From Mesodorylaimus sp. YZB2_4 (lineage: Eukaryota; Nematoda; Enoplea; Dorylaimida; Dorylaimidae), in contig JASANH010001214.1 in NCBI GenBank assembly GCA_030248295.1, forward strand, positions 124,001-188,000: a stretch of 64,000 nucleotides of DNA. Reading direction: 5' to 3'. A program made the translations under genes and the position numbers. This document shows positions 22,761 through 34,201 of the stretch, piece after piece. How positions within the stretch are numbered: the first letter of the stretch is position 1; each line of letters begins with the position of its first letter. The notes beneath the pieces were generated by a model. That model was not told where the DNA came from. It was given only the letters and a program-made list of their open reading frames with translations, and made no database searches.

Positions 22761-23885
22761 GGCGCAATCATGGCTACCTAATAGATCTAAAGCAGGCTGG
22801 TTCTTATAGAAAAAAGGCTATCGGTTGACATGTCAGGTTGGCGCGGGGGGCGTAACTCCGCCCCCTTCCGTACTAACCAGCCTCTTGTAGCCCAACCACA
22901 CAATCGGTCGCGGGATTGGGCATTATTGAAGCTAGCAAAAAAATGATTACATATTTAGATTGAGCTCAAAAAGTTATGCGCACGATCTTCTTCACTCCAA
23001 AAAAGGGCACACTTCTAATACTATTCAAATGGTCCCGCTAAACTGATCTGCAAGTACAAACTAGATAAAGTCTGCTCTGAGCGGGAATACGACAAATAAG
23101 TTTTGCTTGTACTTGATACTGGCAGGTTCCATGCGCAATCTAATCTCATGGGTCTAAAGAGCGTGGTACACCCTTATATTTGCGAAATGACGCGGCACAA
23201 GTTTATGGCTACAGTATACAGAATTAGTGACAAGGCCATCTGTGGAAAAGCCACATGACAGATACTCAATTGAAACGCCTCAACATAACGCAGCAAAAAG
23301 TTCTATTTTCTCCAGACGCCGCAGACAGCATTGTTAGGCTATCTTTCTCGACAGCAGGTTTCTTCTCAGTTTGTTTTCCGCTTCTCTCGAAACCACCAGC
23401 CGGCGACTTATTATCTGCCCTGCCCAAAGTATAGGGTCAGCGAGGACTCAGAGTGAGGATGTGGTGCAGTGTGAACTATATTCGTATGTAACTGGTACAA
23501 ATACAGATCAGGGCTTGTTCAAATGAATGCTGTAGAGTACAGCAGGCTTGCCTTACAATTCCCGCTCAGAGCAGACTTTACCTGGTTTGTACTTGCAGAT
23601 CAGTTTAGCGGGACCATTTGAATAGTATTAGAAGTGTGCCCTTTTTTGGAGTGAAGAAGATCGTGCGCATAACTTTTTGAGCTCAATCTAAATATGTAAT
23701 CATTTTTTCGCTAGCTTCTATAAAACCTAAACCCGCGACCGATTGTGTGGTTGGGCTACAAGAGGCTGGTTAGTACGGAAGGGGGCGGAGTTACGCCCCC
23801 CGCGCCAACCTGACATGTCAACCGATAGCCTTTTTTCTATAAGAACCAGCCTGCTTTAGATCTATTAGGTAGCCATGGGCGCAAT
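22761..23885. mobile_element. P-superfamily-like MITE, 320-bp inverted repeats, 8-bp target duplication
   Basis: The element is 22769-23877 (1,109 bp). It begins CATGGCTACCTAATAG and ends with the reverse complement. The terminal repeats are 22769-23088 and 23558-23877, both 320 bp with few mismatches. The 8-bp duplication GGCGCAAT flanks it at 22761-22768 and 23878-23885. The 469-bp centre has no transposase-like frame. The CATGG terminus (CANRG) and 8-bp duplication fit the P superfamily. High arm similarity and a perfect duplication suggest a fairly recent insertion. Confidence 0.9.
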
Positions 23886-24723
23886 TTTCGAGCGCACAGC
23901 TTGACCCGTTCGATGAGATTTCATTACGATTTGCTATAAGCAGCCTCCGCGCGCGAATTTAAAATCCGCGACTTCTGGGGAACAGTGAAATGGTCTATTC
24001 GCAAGCAAAAAGAGGCTTTTGTTGAATATGGCCTAACGATAAGGGATAAGCAAAAATACTTGGCACAAACGCAACCAAGCAAAGTACAGTAGGTTGAGTG
24101 CATGCTGGACATGCATATACTGTGCGAGTATGCTGTATGCATCAAACATATTCAGCATGAACAAAGCCTAGGTGGATGCTTAGAATGGTTGAATTGATAA
24201 GTCAAAAATTACTATGATCGTCCATTCCAATACATACTCGTAGGTGAATGCGTAGATGGATGCATTCGGAGAAGGCTTACGCAGTGCGGCAAGTGTTTAT
24301 CGTACTAAGGTTTCCCGCTAACCCGATTCGAGGTGTTGAAAGAAGTCGCCGCGTTGTAGTCATTGTTTTGGAGAAATTCTCCTCGGGGACCCAGATACTA
24401 AGCCTCTACTTTTGTTGGTGTTGCTTTTTTCCACTATTAGTATCCCACATGTGCTCCAGTGAAAAGACGGAGTGGAAGGAGCCCCCGCACAAGCAGGAAA
24501 ACAATCCAGGCAATGAGAACAGGGTTTTTACGAGTCAGTTACGAACAGTTCTTTGCTCTTTAGGGACGCGATATCTGAAATGACTCATTTCTCTGAACTT
24601 TTATAGCTGATCACTGGTTTACTGAATCTATTGCAAAAGCAAAGAAATATGAACACCTTGCATCCCGTACGCACCAGGTTTTTCTTTCTCAGTCTTCCCT
24701 TCGACTAGCTTCGATCAAACTTA
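23886..24723. other. intergenic
   Basis: No gene is recognised. The segment leads into the mariner remnant; its left terminal repeat may lie around 24650-24700 but I could not match it to a right end. Confidence 0.45.
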
Positions 24724-25680
24724 TTGAGTTTTTATCTTCTTCGTGCGAAATACAAACTCGTACTTTGCAAACATGAAGATGGGAAAACGCCATCCCAGAT
24801 TCTCGTCGAATTAGAGAATACCGTTTCATTGCGAACAATCGAACGATATTGCAAAACGATCAGAAAAAAAGGCTCTATCGAACTACGTAAACCGCCCGGC
24901 GTGAAACGCGCTGCACGTACAGTACGAAGAGAAATATTGAGAAGTCCAAAAGGCTCCTCAAGGGCAAAAAAACGAGTGGCGGTTCGAAAATTGGCCGAGA
25001 AGTTAGAAATATCGGTTGCATCGGCTCAGAGAATATTGGCGAAGGATCTCCGTTTAAAACCGTACAAGATTCGAACAGAACGAATTTATCGGATGAACAG
25101 AAGGAAAAACGAGTACCACCATTTTATTACTGGGTCGCGAGAAATTTCCGAAAATCTGACATGGAAAAAATTTTGTTTTCCGATGAAAAGAAATTCAATG
25201 TGGACGGCGTTTATAATTCGCAAAATGATCGAATTAGGGCTATTAATCGTCCTGAAGCCGATGAGAACAGTGGCGTTCATCAAAACCAGAAATTTCCCGC
25301 TGGAGTCATGGTCTGGTTTGGGGGCATCGGCAAAAGGAATGATCAAATTGATCATTTTCGACAAAGGGACGGTCAATACGGATGTTTATTTGGAAAAAGT
25401 AATGCCAGTCGTTAAAAAATTCGGAGACGAGAATCTGGGGGACAATTAGATTTACCAGCAAGACGGAGCCAGCTGTCATACGGCCAAAAGGTCAATTCAA
25501 TGGATCGAGGAAAATTTGCCCCGTTACATCCCTAAGGACCGTTGGCCCGCGAATTCCCCCGATCTGAACCTCTTTGACTATTCTATATGAAATGAATTGG
25601 TACGAGCAATGAAGTGGAACCGACACATCAAAACCAAAGCTGAACGGCGGCCGTCAAGCGAATACCAAAGGAAAGGGTAG
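24724..25680 (+). pseudogene. Tc1/mariner-type transposase pseudogene
   Basis: The frame from 24724 encodes two helix-turn-helix regions (GKTPSQILVEL...LRTIERYCKTI and KRVAVRKLAEKLEISVASAQ). Near 25085 the reading shifts to another frame giving ILFSDEKKFNVDGVYNSQND with the first catalytic Asp, and near 25310 it shifts back (GTVNTDVYLEKVMPVV). After an in-frame TAG at 25447 come QQDGASCHTAKRS and ANSPDLNLFDYSI with the second and third catalytic Asp. By my count 32 residues separate them. A second stop, TGA, stands where the family has Trp. Two frameshifts and two stops make it inactive. The first codon is TTG, so the true N-terminus is unknown. Confidence 0.85.
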
Positions 25681-26186
25681 CGCAAAGTTGCCTCAGCTGG
25701 TCAAAACGCTTGTATCGCATGAATCTACTCGATGGCGAATATCTGGTCAAAAATACGAAATGATAGTGAATTGTAGATGTGCGCGGAGTGTTGCAAAATT
25801 AAAATTTTCGGGATTCGTGGAAATTTGGATTTTTGGGGCATGTTTCAAGCAGACTGCCATTTTCTCTGAGACACCCATTACTGTGAAAAACACATAGCGG
25901 CACCCCTGTAATAGCTTCTCGTAGAGTCCAAGTCAAACCAGGAATCAGAGTTGAACCTTAGGCAACCCTAGTTAGCCGCTACTAACGGGGCCCAGCGAGC
26001 CGCCTGCTCGGCTTTGTCGGCATAGGTACTTCTAATCGTGATTGGTGCCACCCCAAGGTGCTACAAAAATAAGGGTATCATGCAAAACGTCGTATCGGTT
26101 CCGTTAATAGAACAAGTAGTTTTTACGACCGCTTGTACGAACTTCAGCAAGAAGCGTTGACAGATGCAGTATCATAGGTCACCCAA
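25681..26186. other. intergenic, 3' flank of the mariner remnant
   Basis: It probably holds the end of the element. No other gene was found before the minus-strand gene ending at 26187. Confidence 0.5.
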
Positions 26187-27542
26187 TCACGCAGTCTTGT
26201 GTTCGTGATTAATCAGCAATTTCGGTTTCGCTTTCGTAAGCACACACAATTTCGAGCCGCCCATCCACATGTTGCCAAGGCTTATTTCCGGCGGCCCGCT
26301 CAAACCCTTGCTTTCCGGTTCCCGGCCAATCGAACCCGACGCCGACGACACTGAACCCCTGGCCTGTCGCTGCTTGGGCTTAACAATGTTCTCGAATATG
26401 GGTGCCCTCGAATGGCTTATCGACACTTCCGACTCTTCTTCTTCTGGATGAAACGAATTGCTGATGCTAAAACTTTGCTCAGCCCATTCTTCTTCCTCTT
26501 GTCTTTCGAAAATGATACACGATGTAGCCGTCATCACCGCGCCCAACATCACTATGAAACCCACACAAAATATTTTGAAACCAGTGGCCAGATTTGAACA
26601 AGGCTCCATATTGCACTGAGATGGAGTGCATTGTCTGACCAAAATGAATTCTTTCGAATTGTTTGTTTTCGGATATTGGATTCCACCACCGCATTTCGCA
26701 TCGCAAGGACCCATCTTGTACGTTTTATTGCACATCGTGTCGCATGTTTCTGTCGGACATTTGGAATCGTAAATTCGTTGACCTGAACACAGCTCTGACA
26801 CCGTGTCATCGTTACTCGTGTACTTGTCGGCTATCAGTCGAATGCATCGATGACCAAAAACGTAATGGCATGGCGTCGAGACACGAGTGACCTTGCACGA
26901 ATTCGATAGCTGTTGTAGAATTCCCATCAATGCAACTCGAACGTGTCTGGACAATGCTTCGAGTCCACGGCCGTGCACAATGGCAGTTTTACTCGGATCA
27001 ATAATGGCGGATGATGCTTGTTCATCGATTTGATTGAAAATCACCATCAAATCGTAATGAAAGCTTGGTTTGTTGGCTCGCAATAACTTCGCGTAGCTTT
27101 TATCAGTTGCGGAGGCATTCCAAGTTTGATTGGTCTCCGATTCGGTCAGGAAAACATTCACCAAAGGAGCACCATCCGAAAATAATGGCGCGTTTGGATC
27201 CGTCCACTGCTTGCCGGATATGATGGCTTCTTTGAGCGGTGTCGAAATTGTTCGTGCAAAGCGACTCGTTTTTTCACTGTCGTACCCTGGCAATATTGCC
27301 GCCCATCTTCCCTTTTTGTCTCGTATTTCAAAGCGAATAATTTCGTTGCTCATCTTCGCGACATTGACCACGAGAGTGCTTAAAGCAGCTGTTTTTCTAT
27401 GAACAGTGTTCAAATCTGTTCCAGGATCAGCAATATTCATTCGAACAGCGATTCGGAAGTCGGTTGCATGAGGTTCTTGACTCGAATAAGCGCGAACTGT
27501 CATGGTGAGAATTGCTGTGGCGATGTGCACGATGCCGAACAT
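26187..27542 (-). CDS. secreted/type I membrane protein, unknown family (paralogue of 34202 gene)
   Basis: The ATG at 27542 is preferred because MFGIVHIATAILTMTVRAYS forms a signal peptide; upstream codons are non-ATG. The protein is 451 aa from a single exon. The ectodomain has blocks shared with the 34202 gene: DPGTDLNTVHRKTAAL near residue 40, FEIRDKKGRWAA, FSDGAPLVNVFLTE and CHYVFGHRCIRL. A membrane-proximal Cys-rich region follows (CPTETCDTMC, GPCDAKCGGGIQ, CTPSQCNMEPC) whose GPCxxxCGGG pattern recalls thrombospondin type-1 repeats. A transmembrane helix (FKIFCVGFIVMLGAVMTATS) precedes an acidic/Ser-rich tail of about 100 residues. It probably sits at the cell surface; its ligand and function are unknown. 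No intron is evident. Confidence 0.8.
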   Translation of the reverse strand: MFGIVHIATAILTMTVRAYSSQEPHATDFRIAVRMNIADPGTDLNTVHRKTAALSTLVVNVAKMSNEIIRFEIRDKKGRWAAILPGYDSEKTSRFARTISTPLKEAIISGKQWTDPNAPLFSDGAPLVNVFLTESETNQTWNASATDKSYAKLLRANKPSFHYDLMVIFNQIDEQASSAIIDPSKTAIVHGRGLEALSRHVRVALMGILQQLSNSCKVTRVSTPCHYVFGHRCIRLIADKYTSNDDTVSELCSGQRIYDSKCPTETCDTMCNKTYKMGPCDAKCGGGIQYPKTNNSKEFILVRQCTPSQCNMEPCSNLATGFKIFCVGFIVMLGAVMTATSCIIFERQEEEEWAEQSFSISNSFHPEEEESEVSISHSRAPIFENIVKPKQRQARGSVSSASGSIGREPESKGLSGPPEISLGNMWMGGSKLCVLTKAKPKLLINHEHKTA

Positions 27543-29012
27543 GGGTGGAAATGTAGGGAGAATTGGACCAGACCGCACGGGCACTTGAGCAGAGAATGGT
27601 TCCAGTGAGAAATGAGGAGCTCTCTTACCATGCCAGCTTTACATTGCTTACAGCAGCTATCGCTCCAAAGGTATCTGCCACCACGGATACACATGCTGTG
27701 ATTGCGTATCCGTGTCTGCCACTGCCCCACTACTATTATTGTACGTACAGAAAAACGATAGGCGGGCTGTGTCTGGACGCTGACAGCGAAAAAATTTCTT
27801 AAAAACCTTTTCCCGCCATTTTATAATTTGAATTTTAAGTGAGAAACTATATCCCCGCTAAAATACAGCATATTCAATACCTGCCGTAAAAAAACGTCCT
27901 ACCAAGCCAACACCTCGATCGTTCTATAATTTCTTTACAGAATCTTTGTAACCCAGTAAGTCACAAGAATATGATCTGTTTGCATGTGAAGTAATTACGA
28001 ACGCCAGTCAGCAATAATGGAAAGTAAGAAATGCAAAAGAATAAACCCAGAGAGGATCTCCGCCAAATCATCACAAATTCGCCAGCACATGACTTTTATC
28101 CGGTTTCCTATACTTGGTCGAACGATACTACGACGACTGAGCAGATTCTGCAATGGAAACCTGTAATTTCAACACATATGACTCGCATTGCATCAAATTC
28201 TTACCTGCCCAGGATAAAAATGCTGCAAACTTTCGATGCCAATTTCGAAGGAAAGAAAATAAGGAAATATGGAATAATTGACTGGCAAAACAGCAAGAAA
28301 TAGAGCAATCCGTAAACTGGCGCCAAAAAACATAGTAATTATATGACGACGACTGAGAATGAATGTCCTCCAGGTCGAGTTTCGATTCACTGTCTCCATG
28401 TGCACAAATGTACGTGGACGCTCGGCCTTGGCGCTATCAGTAGAACCATGTCGCTGTACAGGCGAATGCGAAATGCGGCTGTAGTCCCTGTAAAAAGCGA
28501 ACTGTATCTGAAACAAAGTACTGGTACATCCCACGGCCCATCCCTGGCTGGGTTGGGGGATTCTGCATCAACCAGCATAGTTTAGACAGAATAGCCTGTT
28601 TTTTTACCATCAGCTTCCCCCCCCCCCCCTCTAGACTAGCCTGGACGCCCTGGCAGGAATGGAGTCAAGTCCAAGACCCTGGTCGCGGATCTTCCTACGC
28701 CCGAGACATTACCAGAAAAATGGAACCCTGTCCGACCTGTAGAAGTAACGACCAGGACAGAGACTGCGGCTTTGTCAAGTAAAAGGTTGCTTGGAGTCCC
28801 TCCGAACATGTTTTATCCTCCTACACCCGCTACTTCTGATTTACTATCTGATTTCCCTAAAAATGTTCAGATTTTGGTTTGGTGAAAATTGAAATATCAA
28901 TTATCAAGAACCTAAATCACTCGAGATTCAAGCCTCCAGTACTCTACGGGATTCGAATTCACGCTCGCACGAGTGGAAATCATAAGATCCATGGGACTGG
29001 CTGGCTACTATC
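27543..29012. other. intergenic, no gene recognised
   Basis: A short frame from ATG 28018 (MESKKCKRINPERISAKSSQ, about 50 codons) has no support. A run of 13 C begins near 28619. The promoter of the 27542 gene should lie at its right edge. Confidence 0.5.
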
Positions 29013-29056
29013 AATGATACAACCCCTATGCTTTTAGGCATGGGGGTCGTATCATT
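29013..29056. repeat. imperfect hairpin
   Basis: AATGATACAACCCCTATGC and GCATGGGGGTCGTATCATT face each other across a loop of a few bases, with about two mismatches. It lies 27 bp from the MITE at 29083. Confidence 0.6.
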
Positions 29057-29082
29057 AGCACTCAAAATGGAATCATCTACTA

Positions 29083-29579
29083 CAGTCGAGTCCGCTTAGT
29101 ATCACCAGCTCCGGACGGGAAGAAAATGTGACAATATCCGGACTGTGACTAAAACCGAAGTAACCTCTAAAATGGCTAAAACTTTACTTTTATGCGTTTC
29201 ATCGCTATTTCGTATCATTTTCATATATTCCTAACGTTTTTTTGGCGAAACGATTTTTCAAAAGTTTTTGTAACCAAAGAAATCCAAAATATGAGGATCA
29301 TTCAGATCAAAGCTAAAGCATGAAGGTGCCCTGCGCCTTCATGCAAGCGTTTTCTCGCGTTTTCAGGCTGACATTAGTGGAAATGTGACTCTTTTCTCAT
29401 ACTTATTCCGCTTGGCCAAGAAATTTATGTGACAGTAAACGGACTAAGCCAAAGTCACCGTGATAATGAGCGAACTCAATATGCACACAAGGTATAGGGA
29501 AGAAATTCGTGACTTTGAAACCCTGTGATAACAAGCGGACTGTGACATTATCCGGAGTGACTATAAGTGGACTCGATTG
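29083..29579. mobile_element. pogo/Tigger-like MITE
   Basis: The left end CAGTCGAGTCCGCTTAGTAT and the reverse-complemented right end CAATCGAGTCCACTTATAGT match imperfectly. Subterminal strings (TATCCGGACTGTGAC; TGTGACATTATCCGG) are also inverted. Termini of the CAGTCGA-CC-CTTATA type are typical of pogo/Tigger elements. A TA precedes the left end but the right flank is AA, so the TA duplication is not intact. There is no transposase frame in the 497 bp. Confidence 0.6.
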
Positions 29580-29782
29580 AATGGGGTTTCAGGACTCAAT
29601 TAGTTACCAAACCACGGGTCTCATGATTTTTATCACTGATCTCTTCCCCCTAGAATGCATGTGTTTTTTGGGGCACATAGTAAACTTGAAGGACGGTGAC
29701 AAGCACGAGGCGAAGAACTACGTAGAGCCAAGCCCCAAACCCTTAAAGACGTATCTTAAGACATGCAACAAGACGCCCACGC

Positions 29783-30093
29783 TCACCCGGAATCTTCATC
29801 CTGATCATCAGCCACGCCATCGTCACTGCTCACTTGTATCCCACCCGAAGAATTTGCCACTGCAAGGCTATCGGGATCATCAAAATTGCTAGACCGTTTC
29901 AATCCATCGATTAGTGGCTCGTTTCGTGGCTCGCCTAAACAGCAAATAGATTTTCCTCTTTACTACTTATGAATCCTTCCAAGGAAGTAATTTTTCATTT
30001 CTTACCAACCGTTCCCAAGATTCTTTCGATTCTCGATTTTCCATTCTCCAAAATCCGCTTTCGTCTTTGCTCACGAACTGTCTCCGCATCCAT
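29783..30093 (-). CDS. small two-exon gene, Arg-rich GET2/CAMLG-like helix (uncertain)
   Basis: Exon 1 runs 30093-30006 and exon 2 29934-29783, joined by GTAAG/TTTAG ends with matching phase. The joined frame starts MDAETVREQRRKRILENGKS, then RIERILGTVG, and continues with an acidic C-terminus (SSDDGVADDQDEDSG). The Arg-rich RxxRKRILxNxxSRIxRILG pattern resembles the N-terminal helix of GET2/CAMLG-type receptors for tail-anchored protein insertion. The membrane segments of that family are not in this frame. The stop at 29783 may be bypassed by a GTGAG donor just before it, and a hydrophobic stretch (YVVLRLVLVTVLQVYYV) exists near 29690-29640 in another frame. An upstream coding exon near 30150-30250 is possible. 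Confidence 0.4.
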
Positions 30094-31160
30094 TTCAGGC
30101 GCCGTCGGTTTTGCTTTGAAAAAACGTTTTAGAGGCCGTCTTTCTTAAAAAATCACGTACTTTGTAAAAAAGTCCGTTTGTTTCAAGGCAGTGGCAGCTA
30201 CAGTAGGCGCAGGCAACAAGTAATCGTCATCAAACGCACAATTCGAGCAGAAATTTAAATTTTAATGTTTCATTCAAAAAAACGTACAATAGCTGAGAAA
30301 TAATTTTTTGCTATACAACTAATTTCAGAAGCACCTCAAAAAATCTACAAAGCTTTTCCTTTATTTAGCGATCTGAATCGCACGTAGCAGACCGCAATCG
30401 TTCAATGAAATGGTCCCTCCCGCCTTCATTGTCATAAGCAGTGAAAGTGAACCTTTTTGGCGGGTATTCAAATTAAATTGAGCGTTGTGCGCACCTACGC
30501 CCTCCAAGAAACGATCTTCACAAGGGAGGACCTAGTTTTAGGACTAATCGTTAGTCAAATGTAAAACAATTTTTCGTTACATTATCTTTCTGCTGTGCCG
30601 CCTTGCTCAATCAAGTTAGTCTGACTGATTTGCGAGAAACTTTCAAAAATCCTGTATATTTTAAATCTCTTCCTTCGACATTTTCCGTACGTATAAAACC
30701 CCAAAGGGGGAGGGGAAGCTGTACTTATAACCTACGGCAAACGCTATAGAAATTGATTGCATCTGCCAGCCAAGGTTGGGGAATTTTGACGACTCTGCTC
30801 GAGAAGGATATGCGTCACTTGCACTAACAAAAATGAGACATGACAAACATGTGCTGTGCAATGTATAACATAGCATGGAAGCATGCGCTATAGGTATACT
30901 CAGTCAGGTACCCACTCATGATAGTAACTACGATTATACGAGTATGCTAAAATATATAAATATATACGTATAGAGATTCAGTATGCAAAAATTTTACAAT
31001 ACTATACAGTAATCCTGCAAGCAAACAACAGTATTCTAAAACCATACAAATAAACCTGGGCATAATTTATATATTACTTAAAGGAGTTGCGAATGCGTAA
31101 AAAATGAGCGGTGTCTTATCGTTTAGTACATATATTCAGATCAGATGATGTTCACTTTTC
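30094..31160. other. intergenic, no gene recognised
   Basis: A minus-strand stretch near 30250-30160 reads CAFDDDYLLPAPTVAATALK and could be an upstream exon of the preceding gene, but the splice phase did not match. The rest is AT-rich, with ATATATA-rich sequence near 30950-30975, and contains the 3' flank of the next gene. Confidence 0.45.
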
Positions 31161-32177
31161 CTATTGCCGCAATCGATCGGCCGATGACGCTTGAGACACG
31201 GCGTCCTGACCACGTTCATTTTGACGATTTTCACTTTCGTTGCGACGGAAATCTTTGATAGCCCTTTTCTCACGCCATAACAAGAATGCTACCCAAACAT
31301 CGCGAAGACCGACTGCCGTCATGATAACATTTTTGACCAAGAAAATGCTCACATCGTGCTCTCGTTGACGCCATAGATAGGCGCGGATGATCAAATAAGG
31401 AACGTTGACCAAAAGGAAGTAGAAAAGCGAGTATAGCTTTTCGTATGGAAACGGTACCCAAGTAGGCAATCCTTTCTTGTATCGTAATTTGAATAGGGAC
31501 AAGGTTGGGAGCATGAAATTAATACATGCGAAAATGAGAATTATAATTCTTAGTGGTAAATTTGCGCCTAGTTTTGTGGCTACGGTTGGTTCGACTAATA
31601 ATTCCAAAAAGAGGACACTATCCAATAAATCGATGCTAATCACACTGGACAGATAACTCAAATAGGCGGCGCGTGGATTGTTCAAACGATTGTAATGATG
31701 GCTAAGAACCAAAAGAAGGAATATGACTGCTGACATGGCCAATATGAATTTTAATGCGACTGGACCCCAAAGTGCTCTCTTGGCCTCGGCTCCAGGCGTT
31801 TGATCGTCGGGTAAAAGTTGGTTTGAAAATAATGGAAAAAATGTAGCGATTTTTGCTGATAAAACAACTGAATAAACTAACCAAACGATGAAGGCGTATC
31901 TGAGATTAGCTTCATCTATGCATGCTTGTCGCAGACAACGACGACTGTAAGTGATGGCGAAATGGAAGAGCCAACACATGACAGCCACTACAATCGCGTC
32001 CCCTACGATCCATATGAGCCACAGCTTATCCTCGTCATAGTGTATGAAATAGAAATCCAGAAGTCCCAATTGCGCGATTGTGACGATTAGGCATAAGATG
32101 AAAGCCACCAACTCGCAGATCAGTTGGGCACGTACCATAGGCGGCGTGAATCCTTTCAAATCTTCCGCGTTGCTCAT
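31161..32177 (-). CDS. TMEM121-like multipass membrane protein
   Basis: An intronless 338-aa frame starts with ATG at 32177. It has a cytosolic-looking N-terminus, seven to eight hydrophobic segments and a charged C-terminal tail (KRAIKDFRRNESENRQNERG). The segments SVISIDLLDSVLFLELLVEP and HDVSIFLVKNVIMTAVGLRD, together with length and topology, resemble the TMEM121/CECR6 family as I remember it. That family is poorly characterised, so no reaction is assigned. Another multipass family cannot be excluded. The frame is intact with no visible lesions. Confidence 0.65.
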   Translation of the reverse strand: MSNAEDLKGFTPPMVRAQLICELVAFILCLIVTIAQLGLLDFYFIHYDEDKLWLIWIVGDAIVVAVMCWLFHFAITYSRRCLRQACIDEANLRYAFIVWLVYSVVLSAKIATFFPLFSNQLLPDDQTPGAEAKRALWGPVALKFILAMSAVIFLLLVLSHHYNRLNNPRAAYLSYLSSVISIDLLDSVLFLELLVEPTVATKLGANLPLRIIILIFACINFMLPTLSLFKLRYKKGLPTWVPFPYEKLYSLFYFLLVNVPYLIIRAYLWRQREHDVSIFLVKNVIMTAVGLRDVWVAFLLWREKRAIKDFRRNESENRQNERGQDAVSQASSADRLRQ

Positions 32178-34201
32178 TTTACAATATTTCGGTCAAAATT
32201 TACCTAAAATGCAGTATATTTCTAACGAATGTTCGATTTTTGCAAGAGGGCAAAGAGTACGTCAAACGTCAGTTAGGACTGGAAGAAAACAGGACTGGCG
32301 ACAATGGGTAGATAGGAGAATGACTCAGGCCCGAACGGAATCCGGTTGGCATTCTTTGCGAAGCTGGGAAAGTGCGCCAAAATCCGCTCGTATACCATCT
32401 CGATGAACTCATTCCCAGTCCGGTTTACAAGCGGGCGCTTGTACGGCACTTTCTCCAGCATGGACGCCTCTGGCCTCTTTGTCAAGGTCATCCACGGACA
32501 TCTGCTCATGGCCTCTTAAATCTTTGCCTCCCGTACAGTCCCGCCTAGTGGATCAACTGGCTATTCTGACACTATTCTTCGCTCTCTGCCACTCCAACGC
32601 CTACGAATCGGTCTTTATACGAGCAAACAGGGCGAACGATCTGTGCCTGCGAAGGGATCTAGCGTAGTAGTCTACTGACGAAGCACTGTTGTCATACTGC
32701 TGGAAACCAGATCAATATCTCAATAAAATGTGTTTTGAGAACAACTTCCAACAATAAGTCTAACGAGGTAAAAAGTGCCAAAATTGCCATGGTAACAATC
32801 ATTTTTTCAAGTCGCCCACTTACTTTCAAAATTATATGCTCTCTATCCTTTATGAAATTTCAACCGGAGTAAAATAGAGTGGTCAAACGAAGCTTCGCTT
32901 TAATCTGGCCAGCTTACAATTTGAGAAAACTGGGTTTACTGGCGTGGCGTCTCACTGTGACTCGGCTCCGAGACGACACGATAAACAAAATGGATGGAGG
33001 GAGGCAAAAACGGAGGTGCACGCACAATCGATCGAGCTCGTACAGCAGTTGGCTCGTCGGTGTCTGGTGTTTTGTTGGATAGGGAGCAGCACCGAATGGG
33101 TAGCCCCGCTGTTGCCATGGCGCCAAAAACAAACGGAGACGCAATTTGGTGAAATGTGTGCAGAATCAGGAAAATAATGCTAGTAGGACGTGTGTGCAGG
33201 CCAAATTCTCGGCCACACCGTGAAAGGCTATATATTTTGTTTGTCATTCTACTCGTGAGGACCAAAGAAGCGGGAAGCCGCATGTGTGCAGTATGGGCAA
33301 CAAACAGTAGCGAACAGTGTGAGCTGCACGATTTGAAAAGATTGGTGCACTCCACTGGCTGTCTTTCTTCAGTCAGCTGTCGCGTGTACATTTCGTTTAA
33401 ATTTCGCAAGACTCTGGTACAAAAAACCAAGTTCAAAAATGCTTCCTATTGTGGTGGCACCGTCTCTTTCGCAGAGATGCATCAGGAAGAACGGTGCACA
33501 CTCTGGCGATGGCTACGAAAAGAGACAAGAGAATGGAGAATGGGTTCTCTTAGTTAAAAATCAGTATTAGTGCCAGCTGCATTGGCCGCAGGCTGAAGGC
33601 TGATGGCTGATTACGATAATCACGATAACATAATATCTTCAAATGGTGTATTTCAGTTCGCTCTTGCTGATTTCTCGACTTATTCCCATAGGCACAATAA
33701 AGCATATGTTCCATTGCTACGATCCTGTTCGCTGACGCCCAATACACTTGCGCTCAGTCACTCGAATTGTTTCAGGCTGGTGGTCTGCTGCACGTAGACA
33801 GACGAGCACGCGCGGTGCTTGTCCAACAATGGGGCTTCCCCTAACGTCGAAGTCGCAGTATCAAAGTGATTCAGCTTCAAGCACTGGTCCTGTCAAATCG
33901 TCAGATTTTTCTAATGTTGACAGGTTGGCCAGAAGAAAAAGAAAACAGCTTTCATGCCCTACTGTACCACAGCGATACGAGTATCTTACCTGGCTACAAA
34001 ATCTGAGAATAGCCCCTGCACATGAGCTCCCTGCGCGAATGATTTCCTTAGTTAATGCTGGCCAGCAAAACACTACACAAAGAATCGAAACCATTGCACT
34101 ATTCTCCATCTCGTTCAGTATCGCGCAAATGCAAAAAGACGATCTCGCATGCTCAGCCTGTGCAGTGCACTGCTGTGAAATCTGATCACTTTGGTCATCA
34201 G
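32178..34201. other. intergenic, no gene recognised
   Basis: Many short overlapping frames on both strands, for example 32936-33436 minus and 33156-33557 plus. None shows a domain, signal peptide or splice structure. The 5' flank of the TMEM121-like gene lies at its left edge. Confidence 0.5.

Noticed and set aside
32936-33436. 166-codon minus-strand frame
   Set aside because: No domain or signal peptide, and the opposite strand has equally long frames.
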